From Scleroderma bovista (taxonomy: Eukaryota > Basidiomycota > Agaricomycetes > Boletales > Sclerodermataceae): a stretch of DNA of 64,000 nt. The stretch is from contig JAYMGJ010000183.1 in NCBI GenBank assembly GCA_037178675.1, forward strand, positions 1 to 64,000, written 5' to 3'. Numbering within the stretch: position 1 is the stretch's first letter; each line of letters begins with the position of its first letter. The position numbers were made by a program, and so were the translations under genes. Below the pieces are notes generated by a model. It ran no database searches. It saw only the letters and a program-made list of their open reading frames with translations, and was not told the origin of the DNA. Shown here one piece after another: positions 1 through 10,504 of this stretch.

Positions 1-582
1 CCGGACGAGCACAAGCCACGCTTCATGAGGCCATCCGTCATCTCTGACTTGAGATGGTGGCTTTCACTTTTGTCCTCTCCCCAACCACCTCTTTCTGTCG
101 CGCTTCCCCCTCCGCCCTTAGATCTTCAGATCTGGGTCGATGCCTCTTCTGACTTTGGCATCGGAATCTTGTTTGACGGCTTCTGGGCGGCTTGGCGTCT
201 TATCCCTGACTGGCGCGGCCCTAGTCGCGACATTGGCTGGTTAGAATCTCTCGCCATTGAGCTCGCTGCCATCACTATTATCTCTCAAGGTGCGCGCCAT
301 TCCCGCTATCTCATTCGAAGTGACAACGAGGGCGCTATTGCCTCCTTTCGGAAAGGCCGCTCCCGCAATTTTATGTCCAATCTCTGCATCCGTCACACGG
401 CTCTTATCACACATGAGGCTTCGGTCTCTTTAGATTTCCTTTACGTGCCTTCTGCCGAGAACTTGGCGGATCCCATTTCACGGGGTTCCTTTCCTTCCCC
501 CACTCTCGCTCTCCCGAATCCTCCTGCTCTCCCCTCCTCTGTCGCTCCCTTCTTCCTTCATGGCTGCTCTGTCAGTCATTGA
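1..582 (+). CDS. Reverse transcriptase/RNase H, C-terminal part (copy A)
   Basis: The frame is open from base 1 to TGA at 580-582. It covers the last part of the RT connection and the RNase H domain. RNase H-like acidic residues are visible: Asp in IWVDASSDFG, Glu in WLESLAIEL, Asp in RSDNEGAI and Asp in ENLADPISRG. This domain would remove the RNA strand during reverse transcription. The ORF overlaps the recombinase start by 23 nt (560-582), so the two proteins are read from overlapping frames. In copy B the first Asp is Asn (see 39122-41207). The protein is partial because its N-terminal RT half lies upstream of the window. Confidence 0.85.
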   Translation, partial: PDEHKPRFMRPSVISDLRWWLSLLSSPQPPLSVALPPPPLDLQIWVDASSDFGIGILFDGFWAAWRLIPDWRGPSRDIGWLESLAIELAAITIISQGARHSRYLIRSDNEGAIASFRKGRSRNFMSNLCIRHTALITHEASVSLDFLYVPSAENLADPISRGSFPSPTLALPNPPALPSSVAPFFLHGCSVSH

Positions 583-1929
583 CGATCTTTTGCAAGGCGT
601 CGACGTGCGGGCAGCTGCAGCCTCCTTTCATTCTCGCCTCGACACCCTTTCCAGGACTCGCATTGCTTCTTCCATTCGTCCTCCTCTCGTCAAACCACCT
701 CGTCGCCCGCGCCCCGATTCCATCATCCACCCTTCCACCCTTCGTCCTCATGTCATTGCCAGTGATCGTCTCATCTGTTGGTCCTCTCCACATGGTGTCG
801 ATTACCTTGCTTCTCTCGAGGATCGTTACCCTCGCCCTACGGTTTTTCGCCTCTTTCAGGTCATGTTGCAGTCACTCGACTCTCGCACTCGCTCCAATTA
901 CGGTGCTGGTCTCCTTCGCTTCACTCAATTTTGTGACGACAACCATATCCCTGAGCTAGACCGTATGCCGGCTTCTTCCCAGCTTTTAGCTCTTTTCTCG
1001 GCACATCATGCGGGTCGTTCTTCCGACAAGACGCTTAACAACTGGCTTGCCGGCCTTCATTTTTGGCATACCGTCAATGGCGCGCCTTGGAACGGAGACA
1101 ACATGTTACACCACGTTCGGCGTGGTTTCTCCAAACTCGTTCCGCCATCGTCCAGACGCGCCAAACGCCCTCCTGTCACTCTTGAGGCCTTATGCATCTT
1201 ACATGACCGTCTCGACCTTTCTAATTCCTTCGACCTCGCCGTCTGGGCTCTCGCTTCTGTTGCTTTTTGGTGTTGCTGCCGGTTAGTTCGGCTCCTCCTT
1301 CTCTTCCTTTTTCTTATCTTCCCTTTAGTCTCGGGGAACTTCTCATTCCCGATGTCAATTCTTTCAACCCTTTTAAACACGTTTCTCGTAACGTCCTTCC
1401 CCTTTCGTGCCGCTCTCTTAACAACGGTACGCGATACTCTTCCTTTCACATTCCCTGGTCCAAAACGACGCTTAACGACGGTGCTGACATTTCTGTCACC
1501 GCTCGCTCCCATCGCACTTGCCCGCTCCACGCGCTCACTTCTCATTTTTCCGGTAATCATTCCATTTCGTCCTCTGCACCTCTCTTCGCCTTTCGCACAC
1601 CCGACGGTTGGTCGCCCATGACCCGTAATTGGTTTCTTCAACGTTGCAATCAAGTTTGGGTTTCTGCCGGTTTTCCCGACATGCCCGGCCATGCCTTCCG
1701 TATTGGTGGCGCCACTGAGCTTCTTTTACAAGGAGTCCCCCCTGACGTTGTCGCCACGCAAGGCAGATGGAAGTCTCAGGCCTTTTTAGAGTACTGGCGT
1801 CAGATTAATAGCATCCTTCCCCTCTTTATTTCGTCGTCAGCTGACTCCTCTCGTCTTCTCTCCCTTGATACCATCATGGACAATTTTGCTCGTCGCTCCA
1901 ATTCCCGCATTGTCGCTTCTCGCCGTTAA
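560..1929 (+). CDS. Tyrosine recombinase of the retrotransposon, copy A (one intron)
   Basis: Proposed exons are 560-1281 and 1329-1929, joined across a 47-nt GT..AG intron. The ATG at 560 overlaps the RT end. The spliced product has the tyrosine-recombinase layout: an N-terminal SAM-like core-binding region, the first arginine in CCRLGEL, then HAFRIGGAT (H-x-x-R), GRWKS and the nucleophile in FLEYWR. The enzyme would insert the circular or linear cDNA, replacing the integrase of LTR elements. The intron falls inside the codon of the first arginine (CG^T, phase 2). The frame is intact in this copy. Without splicing, translation shifts out of frame right after the CCRL motif. YR identity is secure; the intron call rests on frame continuity and on the same sites in copy B. 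Confidence 0.85.
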
Positions 1930-2436
1930 CATGTATTTTTACTGGGTTCTTTTCGCTGTCTTTATCTCTGTCACAGTGTTGTCATCTCCAATATTTATTG
2001 TGTTCATGTCTCGCTCTAGTGTGTGGGGTGTGGGCGTGGCCACCCGTTGTGAGCTTCGCCCTTGTGTGGTCTGGCAGGTGGCCCCTATCTTTCCTCCTTC
2101 CACTCGTCAGACCTTTTCACGCTCAGAAGGCCTGCCCGCCGACGCCATCCTCTCGCCGCGCACCTCTCTCACCCCCTATCTTCGGGAAGTCACGTGCGCA
2201 CCTCCTATCGGCTCTCGGCTCGGTCGCACCCCCTTTGGACTTTGCGCGCGACCCCCGGCCTTCCCCACACACACCATCTATATCGTATTCTAGCTCTTCG
2301 CATCATACGATCTAGATAGCCGCTCACTGCACACTCTATCACCTCTCCTCCCTCTCGTACTATCATACTTGTATTCTAGTCCTCTCCACTCTCATCAGCA
2401 TCTCACTCGCGTCATACTCACCTCAGCAGCAAAGGC
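1930..2436 (+). other. 3' noncoding region of retrotransposon copy A
   Basis: Pyrimidine-rich noncoding sequence from the recombinase stop to the element end. Three short overlapping open frames here are identical in both copies but show no recognisable domain. They look like compositional ORFs. The terminal GCAGCAAAGGC is nearly the inverse of the 5' end of copy B (GCCTTTGCAGC), 10 of 11 bases. Confidence 0.6.
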
Positions 2437-2734
2437 TTTGAGACTAGTTCGCCTTCTTTCCCTTCTCACTTGATCACAAAGTCTGTTCAAGCAAGGTGGT
2501 CTCCAGGCTACAAGCTACTAGTACCTTATACAGAGAGTCAGCGACTCTTCGGTAGTGCCTATCTGACTATTTACAAGACAACTGAAGGAACCCCTAGGAA
2601 CCCATCACGAACATGTACATGGCATTATCCCACACATAGAGTTTGTTCGGCACTCTGTCTATGCTTCTGATTCCATTGCTCTGGCTAGGTTCAAGCTAGT
2701 ACATACGCATGCAGATACTAAGCGATGTCCATAC
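2437..2734. other. Intergenic spacer between transposon copy A and the secreted-protein gene
   Basis: About 300 bp with no coding frame I can support. It separates the transposon end from the palindrome and promoter of the first 8-Cys secreted protein gene. Confidence 0.5.
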
Positions 2735-2794
2735 TTCAAGGGTCACAGTGCGTTTTAGTTCCAATTGGAACTAAAACGCACTGTGACCCTTGAA
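2735..2794. repeat. 60-bp perfect palindrome
   Basis: Two 30-bp arms that are exact reverse complements with no spacer, centred on CCAATTGG between 2764 and 2765. The match stops at both ends (C at 2734 and C at 2795 do not pair). It lies 27 bp upstream of the TATA box of the 8-Cys secreted protein gene at 2881. It could extrude as a cruciform or act as a two-sided binding site. It could also be a footprint of an inverted duplication or hairpin repair. Confidence 0.95.
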
Positions 2795-2821
2795 CCAAAG
2801 AGACCTACATACAAGTGTATG

Positions 2822-2829
2822 TATATAAA
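2822..2829 (+). promoter_or_regulatory. TATA box of 8-Cys secreted protein gene 1
   Basis: TATATAAA, 52 bp before the ATG at 2881. The surrounding block (GTATGTATATAAAC and the leader TCAGAATTC) recurs before the gene at 6497 and on the minus strand near 10570, so it is a conserved family promoter. Confidence 0.7.
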
Positions 2830-2880
2830 CTCCCTCGTTGATTGTATATCACCCAGTTCTTTCAGAATTCTCCTACCATC

Positions 2881-3318
2881 ATGCAGCTCATCCAGACTGT
2901 CTATGCCTACTTGCTTGGGTTTTCTCAATGGGGGGATATCCCCTCCCCATCCGAAGCTGTCGCTGCCGAGGGCATGCAAGCTGCAGTTAGATGTCGACAA
3001 TGTCCCACCCCCTTGTTCGGCGGTTGGTCGCTCTCTAAGACGTGCTACGAAGATACCGGCGATACTGTGTGTTGGTGAGTGGACAGCGCCGTAGTACTGC
3101 TCCTCATGTCCTCTGATGCATCGCTGAATAGGTACAAACATCGTTTCGGCAAACCTGTTCTGGGTTTTTGTCGTTATAACGTACATTCACTTGTTGCTTT
3201 TGGCGTGCATCGGCTCACAGGTGAACTCTTGTAGGCCACGGGTGATTTTGTGGACTCGGACATTGGTGAAGAGTGCCCAAAGTGGGTCAAAATTGGCAAG
3301 GATTGTAAGCAGTGTTAA
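2881..3318 (+). CDS. Small secreted 8-cysteine protein 1
   Basis: Proposed exons are 2881-3074, 3132-3180 and 3235-3318, giving 108 aa. Introns are 57 and 54 nt, in phases 2 and 0, exactly as in the paralog at 6497. The N-terminus is a modest hydrophobic leader of about 20 residues followed by IPSPSE. The mature part has eight cysteines, at about 38, 41, 55, 64, 78, 95, 105 and 108, with CxxC at both ends of the framework. This spacing matches the paralog closely, which supports the splice sites. The leader is less hydrophobic than usual (it contains QWGD), so secretion is likely but not certain. I do not recognise the family. It is probably an effector-like or cell-wall small secreted protein. 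Confidence 0.75.
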
Positions 3319-6300
3319 GGCGTAACTTTGGACATGGATTACTAGTTCTTGGGCGAGATGAACTCAGCGTAACTACGATCCAAGTGTGATATGTACTCTT
3401 ATGTAGGCTGTAGCTAACCCACGTTTGTACTTTTGAGAGAGATAAGCACCCGCTATGTGGCGGCGGACAAGAGCAGAATATCTGCAAGAACGGAGGGATT
3501 CAGGTACCAGTCAGACTATTTAATCACCATCTCCCTTCAACAGGCATTGGGATGTTCAGACCTAACTCAGAAACAAAGGATGTTGAAGTCGATCACACAA
3601 ACCGATAGTACTGAGTGTTCGTAATAGTCGATATTTTGAACAAGGAAACGCCATCCGTAATCCATACGTGTGAAGTGGCGACAAAGATGGTAGAGCAGAA
3701 GCGACGTGAATAGAAAGACACGCACTTGCACATATGCCAGTCACATCATGTACCAGCGGCGCCACTGCAGCATGAATATGAATATGTAGTGGCGTCGACT
3801 CCCAGCCTCACCAATCACGATGATTTCCCTGAGATGCGGGAAGATGTTTTCGAGGATAGGGATAAGATGTATCACGGGATAGGAGGAAATGGGTGGGAAG
3901 GCGCTGCATCAGCGGCTGTTGGTGGGACAGCAAGATATGAACAAGGAAACACAAGGGGGACGAATTGCGGACGAACATTGGACATGGTTTGGTTATTATC
4001 CGTTTGAGTATCTGTATCAACTTGAAGCCAAACCCCACACCCAGTTGGGGGTACGTCAGTATTTAGTTATATGAGTACACTGTGCTGAGGAAGCTTGGTA
4101 CGTACACATCGTTGGATCCGGGTCCATGATGTCTGGTCAATAATATGGAGTTAGTTGGACAAGTGATGAACTGTAGCATCGCCTCCACTAGTGCACGAGT
4201 TCATTGAAACTTACAGGAATTGGCGCTGGCAGGTTCAACCTCCAAACAAAGCAGCAAGGGATGGGAAAACATCGACATTGTCGTGCAGCGAGTACATCCT
4301 ACGTAGACGAGAACCATGAAGTGCGCCTAAAACACCCTGTTTCAGCATTCCTCTACTTAGAACAACTGCAACACCTACTCTGAATCTTATCAGACACTTC
4401 GGAGTCTGTTCCTGATTGCAGCGCCCTGAGATCTATGAGGCACAATTATGATCATCGAGGACATTCAATTACAACACGAGGAACAGTGATTCAATTTGAT
4501 CTGTTGTCCGTGGCATGGTCAACGGATCCAATTGAATCGGTTATCCACGGTACATTTCGGGACTGTATGAGTATTGGACGTATGTACGATAAGACGGAGG
4601 AAGTGTGGATTATCCGTAGGCAGATCATTCTTTAGCCTTGTTCTGCATGTTTCCGACGTTCGTGCGTTCTGAAGTCTATAACTTTGACGCAGGGGCCAGG
4701 TACTATCTTGACCACTGTGAATGGCACATTAGATACAGCCATACAGGCCAATCTCATACCTCGATATATATGTACTTTGTATTCTTCTTGCAACGATCTT
4801 TGACCTGATAGCAGAGGGGTTAGTTTACACATTGGAATTATACAACAAATGCCTGGCATTCGAAACGGAGGAGTCGTTGGCGTGACATAGCAACTATGCT
4901 ACAAGAGACGTCGTTCTGAGACCATGGAAACGTTCGGCTGAATATATATGAACTCAGATGAAAACGGTGGGCAGGCACGAAGCGCTGCCGGTTGCGAGAC
5001 AAAACCTGGCGAGAGTCAGCTGCGGGGGCAGGCTGGGAGACCTCGCACAGAGAGGGAGGAAGATCTGCTAGATCACGACAGCGGCAAGCTCCCGCAAGGT
5101 GATTCTGAGGAGGGTCGTGTACATAGTATCAAGGGCATTCCGGAGCGCAGATGGCTTGTGTTGACCGAATTTCGAATCGACCACTTCGCAATCGATTGTC
5201 CTCATAAAAACCTGCAGGAATCTCTGGGCGGGAGAAAGCGAGGAGCTGGCTGGCGAGTGGCGTGAACCGGAGGGAGCTGCGTCACAGCCACTCGCTACAA
5301 ATCGTACCTCCACACACAAAATCCGTCTGATCCTTCAACTCGCTATCTTCCCGTGCCACAAGCTTCAGAATTGTTCAAGGGTAGAGCCCCTTGACCTCCG
5401 CGAAACAGAGATCCCATGCATGGCATGGTCGTCTTTGTCATCTGGACATTGTTCCTCAAGGATATCCTTGCTGTCCGTGGTCGCTCTACTCTTGCGATGG
5501 CAGCAAACTTACTTGCACAAAAGTTACGTGTCGTGTACTGAGTCACTGACCCTCCATCATTCGATCCAGTGGGTGCTGGTCATTCGGCGCCATCATTTCC
5601 ACCGCTGCCAACGACCCCTCCGTTGATCAGCAGTCGGAGAGGGAACGATTGTCTTCCATCGAATCTTTGGTCTGCCTTGGGGAGACTATTGATCAGCATG
5701 ATACTTAATTCTATTGACTGCCTCCGGATATCCGACGTGGCTGTCGACCGTCATCTTGTCTGCTGAGTGGTCTACGAAATGTATTCATACCTAACATCTG
5801 GCAGCATCCCATCCGTCAGTGGGCGCGAACCTAAACATACGACATCTTATCATCGGATCCAGGCCTTTGTCAGTAAGTCTATAAACTAGTATGACACTAT
5901 GGACCCAGGATTGCTGAAATGCACTGGTGCCTCACTCAAGGAAGCATTAAACAGAACTACACGCATACAGTATCCAAATTCGAAGCTAAATATGCACGCA
6001 GCGTATCTTTCACGTAACTTCTTGCTAGTAATGTTGCTCTATGGATTCCTCCACGTTCTAATCATTACTGATTGATGCGATGCTACAGGAAATTACAGTC
6101 AATAAAACCTCAATTTGGAAGGAAATTCCACCATTATGCCAAAATTGACCGCCCGCACGGAGTTTCTGCGGATCGATAGGTCATATGAGGTCATATGTAT
6201 GAACACTGTGATGGTCCCCCACCGTGGCAGCACACCATCTCGACACTCGGAACGCGTGCACGGCTGGTGATCATCGAGCTATTTGTCCCCCTCACAAGTT

Positions 6301-6440
6301 TCGCTGTCAGTACCTTTGGGGAACTCCAGAGAAAGAAAATCCATGGAATGCCATCAAGATGTGGTTGCGCCGTGGCAAGCAGTGTCCAAAGGGAGATATA
6401 TGAGAGTCCAAGGAACCGACTCGGAAGAGACCTTCGAATG
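3319..6440. other. Gene-poor accessory region
   Basis: About 3.1 kb with only short open frames in all six frames, none with a recognisable domain or a convincing exon chain. The longest on + (4948-5265) is charged and low in hydrophobic content and looks fortuitous. No rRNA or tRNA was recognised. The stretch may hold decayed copies of neighbouring families. Confidence 0.5.
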
Positions 6441-6444
6441 TATG

Positions 6445-6452
6445 TATATAAA
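6445..6452 (+). promoter_or_regulatory. TATA box of 8-Cys secreted protein gene 2
   Basis: TATATAAA 45 bp before the ATG at 6497, within the conserved block GGAAGAGACCTTCGAATG...TATATAAAC...TCAGAATTC shared with the other family members. Confidence 0.7.
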
Positions 6453-6496
6453 CCTGGTTGTTTGTACGTCTCCAATTCTGTCAGAATTCCCCCACC

Positions 6497-6973
6497 ATGA
6501 GGTTGGTCATTTCAACTGTCCTCGCCTACTTGCTTTTGGCTGCTCAGTCGGGGGCTATCCCCTCCCCACCAATGCCTGCTGCGGTCTCCAAGCGGGATCA
6601 GACCTGTCCAATCTGTCCTCCTTCCATCAACGAAGAATATCAGCTCTATGGGGTGTGCATGAACAGTCAGACCCCTTTATCTCCATACGTGGTCTGTTTG
6701 TGAGTCGATCCATGTTGTTCACTGCTGGAGCGCTGGCCTTCCACCACCATTATGTACTTATGCATTGCTGGCTAGCTACGGAGGAATCGATATCCACGAA
6801 TATGGTGAATGCGATTACTATGTGCGTTCGTTTTCGGTACTCTCTGGGCGTGTTGGTTATTCAGTGAATGTATTTAGTCCACTGGCAATCTCTACCCGTC
6901 AAATAAGAACATCAACGGTTGCCCCACGTCGATCCCTACTACGAACAGTACTGCTTGTGTTTCGTGTTATTAG
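6497..6973 (+). CDS. Small secreted 8-cysteine protein 2
   Basis: Proposed exons are 6497-6699, 6776-6821 and 6878-6973, giving 114 aa. Introns are 76 and 56 nt, in phases 2 and 0. A clear signal peptide (MRLVISTVLAYLLLAAQSGA) is followed by a short pro-like stretch ending in Lys-Arg at 32-33, a possible Kex2 site. The mature part carries eight cysteines, at about 37, 40, 54, 67, 80, 98, 110 and 113, with CxxC pairs at each end and an aromatic ECDYY after the fourth intercysteine loop. Length, cysteine spacing, promoter and intron phases all match the gene at 2881, so the two are paralogs. The predicted product is secreted. Its role is unknown; small cysteine-rich secreted proteins of mushrooms are often regulated by growth stage or host contact. 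Confidence 0.82.
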
Positions 6974-7669
6974 GATCCAGAGCTTGTTAGGCTCGAAGAC
7001 TCGAATGGATGTCGGACAATTGCGTTTTTGTTGTTGGGTGCGTCAAAGACTCAGGGTGTATTATTACCGCATCTTCATCCCCTTTACAAGGTCATGACCA
7101 CTGGAAATGCCATCCGTTTGTATTTTCTGTCCCCCCGTTATTTGTGGGTTTGTTGGTTGTCTTGGACATACTTGCAGAGAAATAAGTGCAGAGCCTTCTA
7201 CATATGTATCTTGCTTTCCTCACCAGCTCTGGTGGACCCTAGTCTTGGATCGTCTTTCTGGCTCACAATCTTCTGATGACAAGATCGAGCAGATGCCTCC
7301 TTTGACTGGATTAGAACAATATTTAGGCTGACGATGTTCCTATGATACGGCGCCAGTGAATTGAAAGTCCGACTACGTGTTGCGAAACCAGTCACTCTAC
7401 TTATGACCACTGATCAAAACCTACTCCAAAGTCACTCGCCCAACTTCCCATAAGATCGCATACACGGCTGGTGCCGGTGAACTACCGTACCGCCCGTCAT
7501 GATGCACGAGTATCGTACAGGGTCTGTTCTGTCATGTAATGTTTACCTTGCTTTTTTTCCGATTTTATCACGCAGTGTGGCTTTTCATGTTAAGGCGTGC
7601 TCTGGACCCCTCAAGGGATTGGAAGAGACCTCCGAATGCGTGCTTGTTGTCCCAGTTCTCTCAGAAGAC
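6974..7669. other. Spacer between secreted-protein copies
   Basis: No coding frame that I can support. The last 80 bp contain a damaged form of the family promoter (GGAAGAGACCTCCGAATG without the TATA box) leading to the nonsense copy at 7670. Confidence 0.45.
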
Positions 7670-7824
7670 ATGAGGTTCATTCATACTGTTCTCGCGTAAA
7701 TACTTTGGACTGCTCAATCGGAGGCCAGCCCCTCCCCACCGGAGTCTGTTACCGTCATTGGGGACTTGGATGAGACCTGCGCTGGCTGTCCACCCATCTA
7801 CCGTGGTTACGTGTTCTCGAATTC
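7670..7824 (+). pseudogene. Decayed copy of the 8-Cys secreted protein gene
   Basis: The leader TTCTCTCAGAAGAC and the start MRFIHTVLA match the family, but a TAA follows after nine codons, where gene 2 has a tyrosine codon. Downstream, the same frame still resembles the family (AQSEASPSPPE, then CAGCPP) and ends at a donor-like GTGAGT at 7825. The cysteine-rich exons 2 and 3 cannot be recovered. The promoter has lost the TATA segment present in the two intact genes. It is therefore a dead paralog. Confidence 0.75.
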
Positions 7825-8867
7825 GTGAGTGGATACTATGTATTTGTCACTGACCGGGACTCCACCGCTCTTGTACAAACAGTACGTCCCCTTCTCGGGG
7901 GGGCATGGTCGTCCATAGATGTCATATATCCCTGCCCCCGGAGTGCAAAGAGGCCACGCCGAGGCCAGATCTGGGATCCATTACACTCGGTCAAGATGCT
8001 GTGGGCTGTAGGGCAGTCGCGGTGCGCGACAGGTGCTATGCATCGCAGGAAACACACCCCAGCTGAGGTTACGTGCAGGATGCAAGTTCTATGTATGATG
8101 TGATGGGCGCCTAGCGCATTTCAGTATGTCGTTCCCTTCTTCGGTGGCTGCCATCCATCGATTTGCCAGACAGTTTAACTTGCTAATGTTCCCAGGTTGT
8201 TGTTGGTGAATCACCTGCCATACTGAATTCATGACTGAGATATGTATATCTTCTTCCACCTTTACATACATTTTGGCCTCGGAGAGACTTGACGCACACT
8301 GATGAGGTTGGTCCACAGACAAGAATTACACTCCTGTGTTGCTCCGCCATACAACGAGCCACTCGCACGAGGCATGCTTCCTTTGACGAATTGTTCCTGA
8401 ATTCGTCCATACCAAAGGAACCTTGGTGAGAGGTTGATGTCATCTTGCACTTTTTTATCTGTCTCGTTGCCACCCAAAATGCTTAAGTATGGTCTGTGGA
8501 AGTGTCTACCCGTGTTCTTCTACGATACGGCCACCTCGAATTGTGGCTTTGTCAAGGCTCTGCGGTAGGGTTGAAGACCTGTATTACATCTCAGTCCAAT
8601 ATACCGCGAACGCGGTGCCCAGCGCTCCAATATATGTCTATCCCCCATCGAGGATACTGAGTTTCCTCAACCCAAACAACAACAACCCCAAGTCAAAAAC
8701 GCGGCCCATACCTGTACCCGGCCTTCTCATCCTTCGCATGGAAGCCACAGCCTGCTGCACTCAAAAACAAGCCGTTGATGCCTTTTGGACAGGGTAAAAG
8801 GGTGCGAACGGGTACGTGAGCAAGAAATGGGATTCCACACTGTCATCTTCATCACTAGACGCATCCC
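7825..8867. other. Intergenic sequence without a supportable gene
   Basis: About 1 kb with short open frames only. A C-rich, AACAAC-containing patch near 8670-8700 has no recognisable domain. The right edge abuts the inverted skn7 fragment. Confidence 0.45.
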
Positions 8868-9895
8868 CGCCTCCTCCCGCAGAGGTATGTAGGGGTGGAG
8901 ACTTTGCGTTTAATGTTCTCGAAGGCTTCTCGACTGTCTCGATAGTAGTCTAGGTGTTTGAATGTCCAGGAATGTCCGCTGAATTGGACATCTTGACCGA
9001 ACGGAACGCACCTTGTGAAGGTCATACTTGTTCAGTTACCTGGCGAAAGAGGCAACGTTGGAGTGCTTAAGCATGCGGGGAAGGATAGAATTGGTGAACT
9101 TGTTCATGTCCTGAAGTAGTGAAGGACATGCGTTAACGAGCAGCCGTGGGTGGAAGAGAGATCGAGGAAGTCGACCACGGGGAAAGGGGAAGTAAAAGGT
9201 CACCTTTATGACAAAGCAATCTACTGGGACCCCATGATACGACGTGCGAAAATGTGTGATCCTCGAGCATCCTATGACAGACGGAAAATAAGCTCAAGAG
9301 TCGATAGGTGACAGGGAACGCACTTGTATAACTTCTTGACGAAATCGCTGGTTGATGGCATGTTTTCATCGCTGTCCTTTTGAGGGGGTAGGGAAGGGGG
9401 TAGTGGTTGAGAGGGCTGCAGTTGCTCGCGTTTGAGTTGTCTCGTCTCCATGGGTCTGGACGCATTTTGGTGATGTGGGTGGTGTGGGCTGGATGAGGGC
9501 GGCATGTCGTCGCGGAAGGTCGACGTGCTGTGGAGGGTGTGGATGGCCAGGGGACGGAGGCGGAGGAAGGGGGCGGTGGGGGCGGTGAAGACGGATGCCG
9601 GTGGATGCTGTAAGGAGACATGTGGGACCAGGGTTTGAGGGGCGGGAGGGTATTTATGTTCGAGCGAGATGAGCTGACGGGGGGGAGATGCAGCTGGGAC
9701 GAGGGCGGGAGATGCGAGGAGTGGAAGAGCTGCTGGCGGACATTCGAGTACGGGGCCCTGCGAGGGCGGGTCCATGCGCGGCGGGGATGGCGGGGGGAGG
9801 AGAGGCGAGTGGGTGTCTGCTGCACGGCGACGGCGAGGCTGAAGAGACCCGTCCTCGACACAAACACTAGTAAACTTGCGATCTCCACACATCAC
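8868..9895 (-). pseudogene. Inverted, broken partial duplicate of skn7 (5' third)
   Basis: Read on the minus strand, this segment matches 13650-14868 of the intact skn7 gene, from about 110 bp upstream of the ATG into exon 4. It retains the start codon, the Pro/His-rich N-terminus, exon 1-2 of the HSF domain and intron 2. A 2-nt deletion soon after the start shifts the frame, and a later indel restores it. A glutamine codon in the FVRQLNKYD helix has become TAA. Intron 3 and the start of exon 4 are mostly deleted. Everything after the DNA-binding domain, including the receiver domain, is missing. It cannot make a working regulator. Confidence 0.88.
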
Positions 9896-10504
9896 CTGAA
9901 AACCGACAGAAAGCATGTAAACATCCTCTCTACAGCCATCGTTTGCCAAACACTACCATTCTGCGGTGTACCCTCGTGACCAGCCGACGAATATCTCTAC
10001 TGTACCAAGATGTGAATTTCAGGGATACAAACGGCGAAGAGGAGCAGTGATGATGATGGGCCCGAATATAACGAGACACAGGATGGAGATGGTCAACTTC
10101 CAGGTGTGTGCGCCGTTTCTTCTGTTAGCGATGTTTCCGGAGTGTTATCAGAGCGCACGTCAACATTCATTTACCTGGCCGCCAACTCCAGCATCTGTGC
10201 AAAGCAAGCATACGACCGACCAGCATATAACAATAATAATATGAACATGTCTGACCTGCCATCTTTCCTGCTCTCCTCACAGTCGCAACCGCCATGCGGG
10301 ACGTGAAATGCAGGAGACCCGGGTGCCATACGCATACTCGGACGAAGACGCGGCTATCATCGCAAGGTTATGTCCACTTTGAAAGTGAGTCGCGTGGACT
10401 TAATTTTGTGGCCAACTTGGAATTTGTTGTTCAGTCCCCCCAGTGTTGACGAGGCCAGTGACATGGCATTGGCGCTCTGGCATCTTATTATGTAGGGGTG
10501 CGAA
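9896..10504. other. Intergenic sequence
   Basis: No supportable gene. It lies between the inverted skn7 fragment and the orphan family promoter. Confidence 0.45.

Larger units (their letters stand above)
1..2436 (+). mobile_element. DIRS/Ngaro-like tyrosine-recombinase retrotransposon, copy A (3' part)
   Basis: The window opens inside a retroelement. This segment matches 40626-43063 almost base for base (about 20 substitutions and one 2-nt indel by eye). Both copies diverge at the same point, after GCAGCAAAGGC at 2426-2436, which fixes the 3' end. It carries the end of the reverse transcriptase/RNase H ORF, a tyrosine recombinase ORF and about 500 bp of 3' noncoding DNA. The order RT-RNaseH then YR, with no long terminal repeats or DDE integrase, is that of the DIRS/Ngaro superfamily. 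I saw no methyltransferase domain between RT and YR, which are reported in some DIRS elements. The 5' part lies outside the window. Confidence 0.9.

Noticed and set aside
1057..1692. Minus-strand open frame opposite the recombinase (repeated at 41684-42328)
   Set aside because: Antisense to the recombinase in both copies, Arg/Lys-rich and without a domain. It arises from the strand's codon bias.
1998..2319. Short frames in the transposon 3' region (also 42625-42946)
   Set aside because: Conserved only because the DNA is conserved. No domain, no start context, and overlapping frames of equal quality.
2765..3094. Plus-strand open frame overlapping secreted-protein gene 1
   Set aside because: It runs through the palindrome and TATA box. 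The three-exon model in another frame matches the paralog in cysteines and splice phases.
4948..5265. Charged 105-aa plus-strand frame
   Set aside because: Composition is unlike secreted or globular proteins, there is no domain and no partner exon, and an overlapping minus-strand frame is equally long.
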